From NCBI GenBank assembly GCA_015680685.1, contig MNCI01030517.1:149012-213011 (forward strand): a stretch of DNA of 64,000 nt, in the 5' to 3' direction. A program made the translations under genes and the position numbers. Under the pieces are notes generated by a model that was not told the origin of the DNA, did not search any database, and worked only from the letters and a program-made list of their open reading frames with translations. Source of the DNA: Gnetum montanum (lineage: Eukaryota > Streptophyta > Gnetopsida > Gnetales > Gnetaceae). The stretch's first letter is position 1, and every line of letters begins with the position of its first letter. Below, piece by piece: positions 10,351 to 21,591 of the stretch.

Positions 10351-11706
10351 ATGGAGGGGACATCCTATAGAAAGACATTAATGTTTGATGGGTTTGATTT
10401 TACTCATTGGAAGGCAAGGGTGCAAGGCTTCTTCAATTTGATGAACTTTGAAGTATGGGAGTCAATCCTTGAAGGCTACATACCATCCATCGACAACACA
10501 TGAAAGGCCCTCAAGCCATGAAGCAAGTAGATGCGTAAAGAATAGAATAGCTAGATGTCGAATAAAGTAAAAAAGTATTTATATTGTGCATTAAATAAGT
10601 TTGAATTCAATAGAATAGCTAGATGTATAACTACTAAAAAAATTTGGGAAACCTTAGAAGCTACCTATGAGGGCACATCCATAGTCAAACAATTAAAACT
10701 TTTGGTTTTGCAAAGTGAATATGACAAACTTAAAATGAGGGAAGGTGAAAAGATTAAAGATTATTTTTCTAGGGAAAATGATATAATTATAATAATTAGG
10801 GATATAGGCAAGGACTTACTTGAAGTGATGTAATCATTAAAATGATTATAACACTACAACCTAAATTTAGACATAAGGTTACAACTATGGAAGAAACTAG
10901 AGATTTTTCAATCTTAAAGTTTGAAGAGCTCCAAAGTGCTCTTATTGCTGATGAAATAAATCTCATAAGTGAAGGAGTAAGAAAGGAAAAGCCTATCACT
11001 TTCAAATTAGCATCTAAAGAGAAGGAACCTTTGAAACAAGAAATGAACAGCAAGGAAGAAATAGCTCTTCTATCAAGGACAGTTGAAAGGCTTCTAGCAA
11101 AAAAAAAGGATAAGCTTCATTCCACCAAGACTTAACCAATCCAACACCAAAGGTAAAGATAAAGTTAAGAATTTTTCAAATTTAAATTTTGATGTTTTTT
11201 GAATAGAATTTTGGATATGTGGTGGAAGAGGTCATGTGGCCTCCAAATGTCCTAGCATTGGTAGGATGCAATGAAAGGATAAGATTGACATGAATATAAA
11301 AAAGACTAACTTCTACTCAAGCTAGGATGATGGAAAGCAAAGTGAAGAAGAGGTGGATGACACTACAAAAGATTCTCAACTTATATGTATGGCCCTTACA
11401 AATGAAAATTCATCACAAATTTCCAATGAACTAAGAGGTAAGCATGATGAAAGGTATAGTGAATTATGTGAAAAAATTGTTATCTTACATTATTTACTCA
11501 AAAAGGTCAAGAAAATATGCATAGAAAATTTTCTAAAGTCTATTAGCTTATCTTCCAAGTTAGAAAAGAAAATCTTAGACATAAAAGTTGAGATTCAACT
11601 ACTAATCCCATTAGATGAAGAGAAATGCAAGGATACTTACGAAGAAGGGATCAATGAAAATAAAGAAAATCAGTTCAATAGTGAAATCTTGGAAGAAACC
11701 TCATAA
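10351..11706 (+). pseudogene. gag: Copia-type GAG polyprotein, decayed
   Basis: The ATG at 10351 opens MEGTSYRKTLMFDGFDFTHW, the F-DG-NF-W start typical of plant copia GAG, and the UBN2-like core follows (ITTKKIWETLEATYEGT at about 10630-10680; the middle part continues to 11135). A zinc knuckle reads W-I-C-G-G-R-G-H-V-A-S-K-C-P at 11213-11254, with the first Cys of the CX2C pair replaced by Phe. In-frame stops (10501, 10831) and frame changes break it. The C-terminal 117 codons (11353-11703) are Lys/Glu-rich and probably coiled. It would have formed the virus-like particle. It ends next to the solo LTR inserted at 11715. Confidence 0.8.
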
Positions 11707-11715
11707 AAGGATACC

Positions 11716-12551
11716 TGATGAGCTGTGATATTGGGGTTGCAATATCACATCCGCGATATTAGGTTCGCAATATTAGAGCCTACCAAGCGATATTAGACAT
11801 CCTATGTTGGAACCTATCTCGTTGCTTATACATAAGAGGCTGGTGCACTTGGTTTTGGCAATTAGTCTTAGTCCCTTACCCTAACTCTTGCCTTTTTCCC
11901 TTCTTAGAGTTAGAATTATTTCTGAGTGCCCATAGTAGGAGTTATAAAGTGAACGAATCTTTATTTGAGTATTATGTACCTGAGCACACCTTGTGTTTGG
12001 CAATAAAGATGAACTTTGTGATAAACCTTGCAGCATTAGAATAGCTTAATTAATGTTATTTACAGTTATTTAATGCTTTCCTTAGTTAATTAATGTCCTT
12101 TCTCTCACCCTGTGAATTCTCCCAAGTAAGCACACTCAGTACGACCACTTTAAGCATACGTGGAACACTTGGTAACCTAGTAACGATTAGTGTTTGGTAA
12201 TGCCAGTAGTGTTACACTGGTTCAAGATGTGTACGACAAGTGGGAATGGATGTTGATGTTAGGACTAGTTAGAACCTAGTTGATTAGTTAAATTAAATTA
12301 GTTACTTAATTATTTGATTTCTCCCTTTATAGCACTAGGACATAAAACATAAAAATATATAAAAATCATATACCTCAAGTTTACTTAACCATACAATCAT
12401 GTCATACAAGTGAGTTTGGGAAGACAATGATTGACTAACCCATTCTAGTTCTGTGAAGGCACATAAGCACTAAGTCCTTGGAATTCGACCAGATTGTGCA
12501 TGGACGCTCGTATTCGTATGGTTGAGCGTAGGGGTACCTCGCCGCTCATCA
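11716..12551 (+). repeat. Family A solo LTR with perfect target duplication
   Basis: The 836-bp LTR runs from TGATGA to TCATCA and is flanked on both sides by ATACC (11711-11715 and 12552-12556). No internal sequence is present, so it is a solo LTR left by recombination between two LTRs. It has U3 GATATT/CGATATT words (11727-11800), AATAAA at 12002 and the standard family A end. It is nested inside the gag-only copia element, so it arrived later than that element. Confidence 0.95.
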
Positions 12552-12556
12552 ATACC

Positions 12557-14294
12557 TGTACTAGTTCAAGCTTAATTAGGTTTGATGATTCTTGTCATGA
12601 AAAAAAACACTTCAAAATGTTGTAAAAAATGTAGTTAAAACTAGAGTATTATCCTCACATTGAACAAAATAACATTAATACTTGGTCTTGTCAAGAGGAG
12701 TCTAGTGAGTATATCTTACAGGATGCCATAACTTGGAAAGAGAATGAGCTAAAATTTGGAGAAACCTCTAAAATAATGAATGAAACTATCAAATAATATA
12801 GATTGTACTATCTTAGAGAACATGAACAAGAAGGTTTCCCATACAAGGTGGAAGAGATCAGCAAAGGAACTAATGAAAGAAAATCAAATGGTAAGGAGAT
12901 ACTCCATGGTAGAGGACCTCATCTCAAACTCCATTAGTCTTTCTCACATCTATAAGCAAGGTAAGTCATGGTAAGTATCTATTTCCTTACTTTCGAGCTT
13001 AACTATAGGACATTTTTTTGAATATTTTTATACCTTATGAATTCTTTCATCATCAAGGAAAATATACCAGACTCAAAGAAAGATCAAGGTAGTATGACTA
13101 TCTCTCATGTTAGCTCATGGATCATTTAGTTATTTACATGTCCTTAAAAAGTTTTGTTCTTGGATAAAATCTAAATTTGAGAAACAAGAAAGGCATGACA
13201 TCCACGTTTATCATAAGATGCTACTCACATGAGATATTGGACCAGGTATTGCAAAAGAATGGCAAAATGAGGCATGACTGGATGATCGTGTCTAATAATT
13301 ATTGTTTTGAATTTTTCCTTTTTATAAGCTTTGTTGGATCATTCAGTATTCTTGAATAAGAAAGTTTGTGATAAATTATTTGTAGGTCTTGAAAGTGTTA
13401 AAGAAGAGGTAAGCACATATATAGGGGGAGCTAATACCTCATGAATTATTTTGGAGCATCAATACATGGGAAGTTTATGGGGACCTTCTCCAAGACCTAA
13501 TACTTACGTAGGAAATAAAATGTATTTATATCTTATACAAACTTGAAGGTAAAAGAGCATTTTTTCTCAATCCTTAAAATTCTTTTACCTAAGAGCAATC
13601 ATCAATTATGTAAGGTTTTGAAATTCATTTGAATATATCTCTATGCTAGTACTACATCATTGATATACTATGAATGTATAATCTTTTGAGTACTTAAATC
13701 TCTTGTTGTTAATATGAAGAATGTATAATCTCTTGTTGTTAAATCTCTTGTACTTAAATTCTAATCATGTTTTACTTAGATGAAGAATGTATAATCGTTA
13801 ACTATCTTTTGATCTATCTTATTGCTAGTTGTAAAGGCCCACTCCCTTTTTGATGATGTCCAAAAAGGGGATGACTTTTATGTCTTCTCTTGATCTATGA
13901 TATGTGATTATGGCATATATGTAGTGACTTATGTGATTGTGATATGATTATGATCTATGTGTCATGGACAACATTGGTATTAAATGATAATAACCTTATG
14001 GACATACTTGATGGATATATTTGAATAGTTTTGACCTTATGATGGTATTAATGACTATCTTCCTAAGTTTAGAGTTCTAACATTATGATGCTATTAATGT
14101 TTAGAGATAGGAAATTTAATTCTTATTTATTAGCCCTTGATCATAAATATCCTCATTAAAAATTCATAAGTATCTTAATGATTAATGAATTTTGTTTTGT
14201 ATTAAGGATGCATCTTTGCATAATCTTTTATCATCTTTAGCTGAATCAATTTGGGGAACTACTAACCCATTTTCTTAAGTTTTGGACATCACCA
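12557..14294 (+). mobile_element. Non-coding internal part of the gag-only copia element
   Basis: About 1.7 kb lie between the gag remnant and the polypurine tract. I see no aspartic protease, HHCC, DDE or YVDD-type motif in any frame. Several TATAATC/AATGTATAATC duplications occur at 13670-13800. A GTAAGT donor-like site is at 12960 after a 64-codon frame. The tract AAAAAGGGGGAGAT ends at 14307. Confidence 0.6.
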
Positions 14295-14307
14295 AAAAGG
14301 GGGAGAT

Positions 14308-15371
14308 TGTTGATCTTTTGGTATGTTAAAACCTTAAGGAAAATGGAGAAAATAGAATGTTTCTAGTGGATGATGATTTTGCAAGACATGAACAAGAACT
14401 CCACAATGAGACATGATAACTCAAGGAAATGAGATCTATGTGAGATGTCAAATTGAAGACAACATAGGCAAGATGAGAGCATGGATGAAAATGAAAGCTG
14501 CAAATCAAATGAAGATTCTCCAAGGACTAGGAAGAAGGAAAATTAACAAGAGAAAGCCTCAGAAGATAGACCTTAAAAGTCAAGGAGATGTTTCCTAAAA
14601 ATGATGGATGTCTACATCCAAGAGTAGATGTCTCCCTATAGACATCCCACTATAGATGTATCATTTTCCAATGAGACGTCTCTCTTGAATTGAGGACAAT
14701 CTTAGGTAGATGTCCCAACTTCAAAGGAGACATCTACACTAGCTGTTGCATGAATTCGAAGGAATTTTTATAAACTTCAATGCTATAAAAAGATACCAAA
14801 ATCTTGGAAAATGTGCAAGAACTATTCACATTCAAGCTCATAATTGTCTATTCCATGTTGTTCTATTCTTGCTCTTCATAATTGTTCAAGAACTGAGCTT
14901 CAAGTACAAGGACTTGTAAATTTAGTTACATTCTCTTATTATGTCTTTCTCTTTTTCTTATAACCCTATGGGGTTTATGTGCTTCTTACAAGAAGGCATC
15001 TACATTGAGCTTGTTGGGACCTTGTGGGGTTGAGTGGTTTTGCAGCCTCAAAACACTTCGGAGTAGATCTCAATTTTGTAAAGGTTGTGGGATCCTTAAA
15101 ACCACATTTTGGGCTTGTTGGGACCATGTGGGGCTAAGTGGTTTTGCAATGATGAAACACTTTGGAGTGAAGCTTAGAGCTTGTATAGGGTGTGGTGCCC
15201 TTCAAATCACATTTTATTAAGAAACAAAGTCTAGAAGTATTCATGGATTCTACCCTCCAAGTGTAGATGTACCTAAGTTGGAGAACCAAATAAAATTTGG
15301 TGTTTGTGTGTGGTAGATGTAATTTTAATTGGGAAACTTATTTAACCCCCCTTCTAAGTTCTTAATCCACA
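14308..15371 (+). repeat. 3' LTR of the gag-only copia element
   Basis: It begins TGTTGATCTTTTGG after the polypurine tract and ends TTAATCCACA. It carries the same GATGTC/GACATC word cluster (14605-14740) as the 5' LTR. Sequence after 15371 is family A pol again. Confidence 0.85.
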
Positions 15372-18000
15372 AAGTAAACTACTAGCCAAGATTTATTTAC
15401 ATTCAAATCTACAACTATTACTACTTTGGCAAATATTAATTTATCAAGGAACTAGTCTAATAAAGGTTCTACATTTTCTTCTATTTTCCATCTTATTCTT
15501 GACTAATAATCTAAAAATACATTCTTAGTTCTATTTTTATCAATCATGGTGATGTCAAACTCTTGTAAGATCATGAGCCATCTAATAACTCATGGGTTGA
15601 TCACTAGTTTATTCATCAAAAATCTTATTGCATTGTAGTAAGTGTGGATGTAGTAGATAGGGTAGTCAAGCACATAATGCCAAAACTTTTCTAGTGGATA
15701 CACGACAATCATAAACTCTTTCTCAATAATGATGTAATTAAGCTATGCTCTTATAATACTTAGACTTGCATTGTGAATGTAATATGATTACTTTTCATCA
15801 TATAACTATGTAAGGACAACATAATGCATAATCTAAAGCATTCATCATAATGTAAAAAGGTTTTGACCAATTTAGAGTTTTTAAGATTGAAGTCTCTATG
15901 AGTTTCTATTTTTGGTTCTCAAAGGCATTTTGACACTCTTCTAACTAGATAGATGGTGTGTCTTTCTTGGTAAGTTTAACTAGTGGTTTTACCATTTTTG
16001 AAAAATTTTCAATGAATCTTCCATAATACCTAGTATACCCAATAAAACATCTTACATTCTTAATAGGTTGTAATTTTTGGGTTATGCCCTAGATGACTTT
16101 GATTTTTTCTACATTTATCTTGATTCTTCTCTATGAAAACTTGTGTTATAGAACTATACCTTCTTGGATCATTAGATGGCTCTTTTCCCAATTAAGCTTC
16201 AAATAGGTTTCCATGCATCTTTTTAATACTTGATCCAAGAGGTTCAAATCTTATTTCAAATTGAATTCATAAGTAGAGAAATCATCCATAAATACTTTGA
16301 TTTTATTACCAATCTATTTTTTGAAAAATACTTGAGAACAAGTCTATGGAATGTAGCAGGTGCATTACAAAGCTTGAATGACATTTTTCAGTAACAAAAT
16401 GTTTCACATAGATTGATGAATGTGCTCTACTCTTAATCTTCTAGTGCTATTCTAATCTAATTATATCCATTATCTCCATCTAGAAAACTATAGTACTAAT
16501 GCCTTGCTATAGTATCTAAGATTTGGTCAACAAATGGCAGTGGGAAGTGATCCTTAAAAGTTACCACATTTAGCAATCTAAAATCAATACATATCCTCCA
16601 TTTTCCATCCTTTTTCAAAATAATAACTAACAAGCTAACCCATTCATTATCTATTATTGGATATATGAATTCAACCTTGAGTAGTTTTTGTAGTTTATGT
16701 TTCACCACTTCCTTTAACTTTGGATTCATACATCATTGAGATTGGTAGTGTGGCTTAACCATAAGGTCTATGTATATTCGATGTTGGTAGGTGTGTGGAT
16801 CAATTCTTGTAATCTCATCATATGATCACAAAAATATTGTTGGCCATTTTTTCACAACCTTAAGTAACTTTTACTTATGTTCTTTACTAAGATTGATATT
16901 GATAATAACTAGTTTGCCATTGTTAAGAAATAAATATTTTAGTGTATCTGGTAATTTCTTAAGTTCTATAGGCTATGGTTCTAGTTTACCAAGAATCTCT
17001 AACTTTCCCCATTTCATATCTTCATCTTACTAGTATTTTGTTTGGGAAAGTTATGTTCTTAATCATTCTATCTTATCTATTTGTTTTATATAGCCACTTG
17101 TGATATGTTTCCTTGGTTCCATGCATATTTTGGAATTGCATTCTCTTTTAGTTGTTAGCCACTAGATGTCTTCTTGTTTTGTGGTTGTTGCATATAAGCA
17201 ATACTAAACATATACATCTTCTATAGAAGTTCTGCATAAGATATTTATCTTTTTGACAGTTCATACTTTCTACACATAATTACACCCTATGTCATTGTAC
17301 ATAATGCATGAAACTCTTTGCCTTTATATAGTTCTCTTTCCATCTTTCTTAGAAATTTTTAGGGACAAATCTCTTATTCCTAGATTAGCTTTGATTATAC
17401 TCAACTAGGCTCTTGCAATGATGATTGGAAATTTTCCCTTATTCTTTTCAACATGAATTACCAAAATTCTGTAAGGTATGATCAACCATTTATGGTAGTT
17501 ACAACATCTTCTACTTGTCCAAGTGGGATAACAATATATTAGTCTGCAAGCTCTAACCTGATATTACATTTCTTTAATTGTGTTAGATTCTTAGCTTGAC
17601 ACGTCTTAAAAAATAAGATTCACTTCTAAGATTAAATCTATAAGAGCTTTGCATGGGGCTTTCCTCATAATTTGTAAGTAAATCAAAGGACTTCTAGGAT
17701 TTGTTCACTTGTTAGAAAGTGTGCTTACCTTAATCCAATGCCTTACAATTTACATAAGCAGGATAATGGTTAAGTTCAAATTCTATTTTAGTTGAAGCAT
17801 GTTTTTTGGAGAGAAATTTGAAGTATTATAGGCTGCAATAGGTATTATAGCCATGTTTCTCCTTACTGGTTATGAGAAAATCCCTTATCTACTAGCGTTT
17901 TCTAGGCTTTTCCTAAAGAAAGGATGCTTCTTTGATCTAGGCTCATAACTACTACTATTTTTTTTGCTTATACATTAATGATCATTATTTATTTATTTAT
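15372..18000 (-). pseudogene. pol: Family A pol of A2: RNase H, RT, protease (minus)
   Basis: Read from the right, protease lies at about 17330-17520 (DVVTTING-type block matching A5 EDIVTTIYGW), RT at about 16100-16750 and RNase H at about 15500-15850. The clearest RT block (16496-16729) has IYPI.DNEWVS, KKDGKWRICIDFRLLN and KDHFPLPF.DQ.LDTI, typical of non-chromodomain Ty3/gypsy (Athila/Tat) RT and lacking the longer Athila insertion before WR.CIDYR. The catalytic FMDDF equivalent is present but broken. Stops and frameshifts are numerous. The polyprotein would have processed itself, copied the RNA and degraded the template. The 5' neighbour is gag; the 3' continuation (integrase) is displaced by the copia insertion. 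Confidence 0.8.
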
Positions 18001-19290
18001 TTTTGCTATGGCTAAGGAGGTAACTCTCCTTGCATTGTTAGTGGAGGTACTGGTAGCAATGGATTACAAGGTTGTTGAGAGTGATGTGTTGCAAGATGAT
18101 GTACGTATAAAGGTGATTTTGAACATGGATTTGCAGGTTTGTGATACTATGTAGTACAATAGTTGTAGAAGGCATGAGTAGAAGCATTTCTTGGAAAGAC
18201 ATATTACTAGATATAGTAACCATTAGGGTTCGATAATCTATAAGGATGTTGCTATCTTGATGTTGGCATTCCCCACAACTATGAATTTTTCTACTACTAC
18301 TGATAATGCTCTTATTGTTAAAGATAAGCCCCACTAGGATAATACAATTATTATTGCTAGGACTATCTATAGCTACCTTGCTAATAAAATAACCTTATGA
18401 GCATCTATTTTCTCACAAACTTTGGATGTATGTATGAAGGCAATTTTGCATGTCGAGTCATAGGTCTGTGATACTCTATAGTATAGGAGTGGTAAAAGGC
18501 ATGAGTAGAAGCATTTCTTGAAGAGACAAGTTGCTAGACATGGTAATAATAAGGGTCTAGTTGTCTATAAGGATATTGCTATCTTAGTGGTGGCATTCCT
18601 TATAACTATGGATTTTACCACTGCTATTGATAGTTCTCTTATGGTTTAGGATAAGCCCCATTAAGATAATACAATTATTATTGATAGTGCTATTTATAGT
18701 TCCCTTCTAAATAAGGTAATCTTCTAGGCATATTTTTTCATAAACTTAGGGTTTAATACATATGCCCTTGATTCTTACAAATGGGTCATGCTGAGACAAG
18801 ATCCTTTGGAAGGTTTGTATTGGTATAAATCACATCTATTTTTATCACATGAACTAGAATTGGTAGCCTCTTCAATGATTACAACTTTTTCTTTGTACTT
18901 GTATTTATCTTGTCTATTTTTCCTTTGATTAATGCTTGCTTAGTTTTTCTCCTTTACAATCTTCAATGAAGTTTGAAAATTTTCATCTCTAGAGTCCCAT
19001 ATCTTTTTAATATTTACAATGATATCATTAACAGATTTTAAATTGGCAAGGTCTTCTTTTAGATCACTTCTTTCATTGATTCTTCCTTCTCGGTCTCACA
19101 TATCCTAACATCTCTGTTTTTAAGAGAAGGATCTATATTGTATTTCTCAGTAGACTTTCTCTTTCTTAACCTTTATATATGATGAGCTTTCATTTCTAAC
19201 AATCTACCTTGGGCATAGACTCCGGGTCTATCTTGTCTTATTTCTTATTTCATCAATTATGTGCCTCAACTATACCCTTTGAGAAAATCC
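18001..19290 (-). pseudogene. gag: Family A gag (A2), C-terminal part with internal duplication
   Basis: It is collinear with 58900-59930 of A5 on the same strand. Matches include the LPS.-H-like asparagine/tyrosine-rich region (18200-18340 with 59160-59300), CCCCATATTCCTATAAGTGGG-type sequence (18760-18790 with 59370), and CTTGGGCATAGACTC (19211) with CCTTAGGCATAGACTC (59871). The reading is heavily stopped. It contains a 327-bp tandem duplication. Homology with A5 ends near 19290, before the region corresponding to the N-terminal gag, so the 5' end of A2 is missing here. Confidence 0.65.
18076..18729 (-). repeat. 327-bp tandem duplication inside gag
   Basis: Matching landmarks keep an exact offset of 327: GTGATAC at 18141/18468, GAAGCATTTC at 18181/18508 and AATACAATTA at 18341/18668. 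The length is 109 codons, so the frame was preserved. A5 has a single copy (about 59150-59340). The outer limits are estimated. Confidence 0.85.
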
Positions 19291-20702
19291 ATGACCTAGA
19301 CATTGATGTAAAAGTAAATATGTAATAACCTAACTCAACCTAACTCCTAATTTACCCAAGTCATATCCTTAATAATGCATTTGCAAAAGTAAATCAGATA
19401 TTTTAGCATGTACAATAAAATCTAAAACTGAAGCTAAAATCTAAATGCATTAATAAATTCTTCTAGCATAATGTAATAGAAAGCTATGGCTAAGAGTAAT
19501 GTAATTATAGAATTTATATAATAGGGATGTAACTAAGAAAATTAATAGTAAGACATTAAACAATAATTAATGTCCTTACACTAGTTTACTATTATCATGG
19601 TAATTAGGTTAGCTTCATAAGAATAAATTTTCTAATTAACTTCTTCGAACATGAATCATTTTCATAAGTAGAAGTAAACAAGATAATATAATACTAATAT
19701 TAAGTTTTTAGAAACATTATACAAAATTAGTCTAATTTTAGACACTAGTATGCAAAATAACCTTTATGTGCATACACATCTATACATAATTTGGATCCTC
19801 TTTTGGGAGTTCTTAAGAAAAGATAATAAATATAATGCAAATCCATCTATAGCCAAATGAGGATCAACAATAAGACTATTACATATCAAAATACAAGAGG
19901 AAATCCATCTACACATTGAACACCAACCACCTAATGCATACATAGTCTTTATTAGTAAAAACAATATAAAGAGTTTTTATTAATACTAAAATCCTCATGC
20001 GATTTTCAACTCCATTGGTATATGTTCTATGTGCCTTCTTAGGAGCCCATCCCACCGATGCAACCATAGAGTCCAATGGTGGGCACATAACCTATTGGTC
20101 ATAACTTTGTGTGCCATGTGGGAGCCTATTCCCATCAACATAATCACAGAGGCCAATGGTAAGCATCATCATAATCATGTAAGGTTTATTGGTTACAACT
20201 CTATGTGCCATATGGGAGCCTATCCACACTGATGCAACCATAGAGGCCAATAGTAGGCACATTATGTAATGAGATTCCCACCACTAAAAGAAATACTTAA
20301 TAATACAAGAATAATTATAGTTAAGCTTCAGGAAAAATCATATTTATAAAGTGTGAATCAAATCAACCCTTACATCTACAACAACTAACTATTCTTGCCA
20401 ATTTATAGAGCGTTCATAAATAAAAGATGTACTAGTCAATTAAATGAAACTATTTTCAAAATGCTCTTTCACAGAAGAAAAAAGGTGCTTGTACCAAAGC
20501 CCATGGCCTCGGTTGCCTATGTACCCTTGTAGAGATTATAAGAAATAATGGTAATGTAGTTCTTAATTTATAAGATCAATCATCACATACATATACACAT
20601 CAAGAGATGATCAGGATTATTTGCGTATAATAGATTATTCTTAACAATGTTCATTTGACATGATAAAAGAACCTTAAAAGAAAGTATTATGGCAATACCA
20701 CT
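19291..20702. other. Unassigned AT-rich block between A2 and A1
   Basis: No open frame, LTR terminus or coding motif was recognised. Positions 19330-19990 are AT-rich without internal repeats that I can see. Positions 20015-20265 hold a small tandem array. Positions 20490-20545 contain a GC-richer string (CCATGGCCTCGGTTGCC). It may be part of another LTR. Confidence 0.4.
20015..20265 (+). repeat. Three tandem units of 80-94 bp
   Basis: Units start TTGGTA (20015), TTGGTC (20095) and TTGGTT (20189). Each contains (C)TATGTGCC..., GGGAGCCTAT (GGAGCCCAT in the first), a GATGCAACCATAGAG-like core and CCAATGGTAGGCA. Confidence 0.85.
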
Positions 20703-21572
20703 TGATAAAACATCATATGTTTGGTAGTTATGTCTACACATCCACATCAATGCATCCTAGAATGCGTTGGCATATATGCATCGATGCCCTATCACTTGAA
20801 ATCTATAAATATGCATCCACCATCCACCATCCCTATTGGACAATATAGTTTCAATAGTATAGCAAAACTCTTATAGTTTCTCTTTGTAGGAATTAGTTAA
20901 ATTTCCCTTTGAGTGTCTATAGTGTGGATTAAATTGATTATATAGAATTTTATTCAAGTGCAAGATGCACTTGGACATTTCTGCATGAAGGCAATAACAT
21001 CGAGATTTATTCCTTCCATTATAACACTTGGATCAGCATTTAATTTACTTTCCAACACTTTACTTTGCATGCACTTTACTTCATGTACTTAGGAAATTAA
21101 TAATATATTTAGTAGTAATGTGAGTATGACCACTTCGAGCATAATATATTAATGTATAGCAATCCCAATAGTGAATGCTTGGTATACCCAACAGTAAATA
21201 CGTGGTAACCTAACAATGTTAGTATAGGTCCAGGATGTGTACAAAAAGTGGAAATACATGCTATATGTTTAGAATAGCTTAGATTACCTTTAGTTCCATA
21301 GTTAAATAAAATTTAAATATTTTAATTACTTTTTCCTTTTAATGCTTTTTAATCATATAAAATAATAAAAGTATAAACATCTTATGTCTTAATCACACAA
21401 CCATACTCATCAAATTAACACAAGTGGTGATTAGGAAGATAATGAGAAACACCAATTGTGATTTTATTATCTAAACCTTAGATGTCCAAAGAGGTCCACA
21501 AAATTCAAATAGATCACACCTACATGATTGTGATTCATATGATTGGGCATAAGGGATATGCGCTACTCATCA
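20703..21572 (+). repeat. Family A 5' LTR (A1)
   Basis: The 3' end is certain: GATTGGGCATAAGG, then ACTCATCA at 21565-21572, followed by T and a primer site. The 5' end is placed at TGATAAAACATC (20703) from length and terminal sequence. A TATA-like CTATAAATATGC lies at 20804. The U3 has lost most GATATC words. An internal block (GGTAACCTAA, about 21207) matches the other LTRs. Confidence 0.8.
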
Positions 21573-21573
21573 T

Positions 21574-21591
21574 TGGCACCATTGCTGAGGA
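21574..21591 (+). other. Primer binding site, tRNA-Asp type (A1)
   Basis: TGGCACCATTGCTGAGGA; the Athila-type site complementary to tRNA-Asp is TGGCGCCGTTGCCGGGGA. The differences are CpG-to-CpA or CpG-to-TpG changes plus G-to-A. Confidence 0.85.

Larger units (their letters stand above)
9217..15371 (+). mobile_element. Gag-only Ty1/copia-like element (TR-GAG type)
   Basis: The two LTRs (9217-10294 and 14308-15371) start TGTTGAT and end CCACA. The 5' LTR is followed, after two bases, by TGGTATCAAAGCTC, which differs by one base from the usual initiator-Met tRNA primer site. The 3' LTR is preceded by the polypurine tract AAAAAGGGGGAGAT. The flanks AATTA (9212-9216) and AAGTA (15372-15376) look like a 5-bp target duplication with one mismatch. 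Between the LTRs there is a copia-type gag but no protease, integrase, RT or RNase H that I can find. After removing the solo LTR nested inside, the internal region is only about 3.2 kb. This fits the described TR-GAG class of non-autonomous elements. It lies inside A2 pol. Confidence 0.8.
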
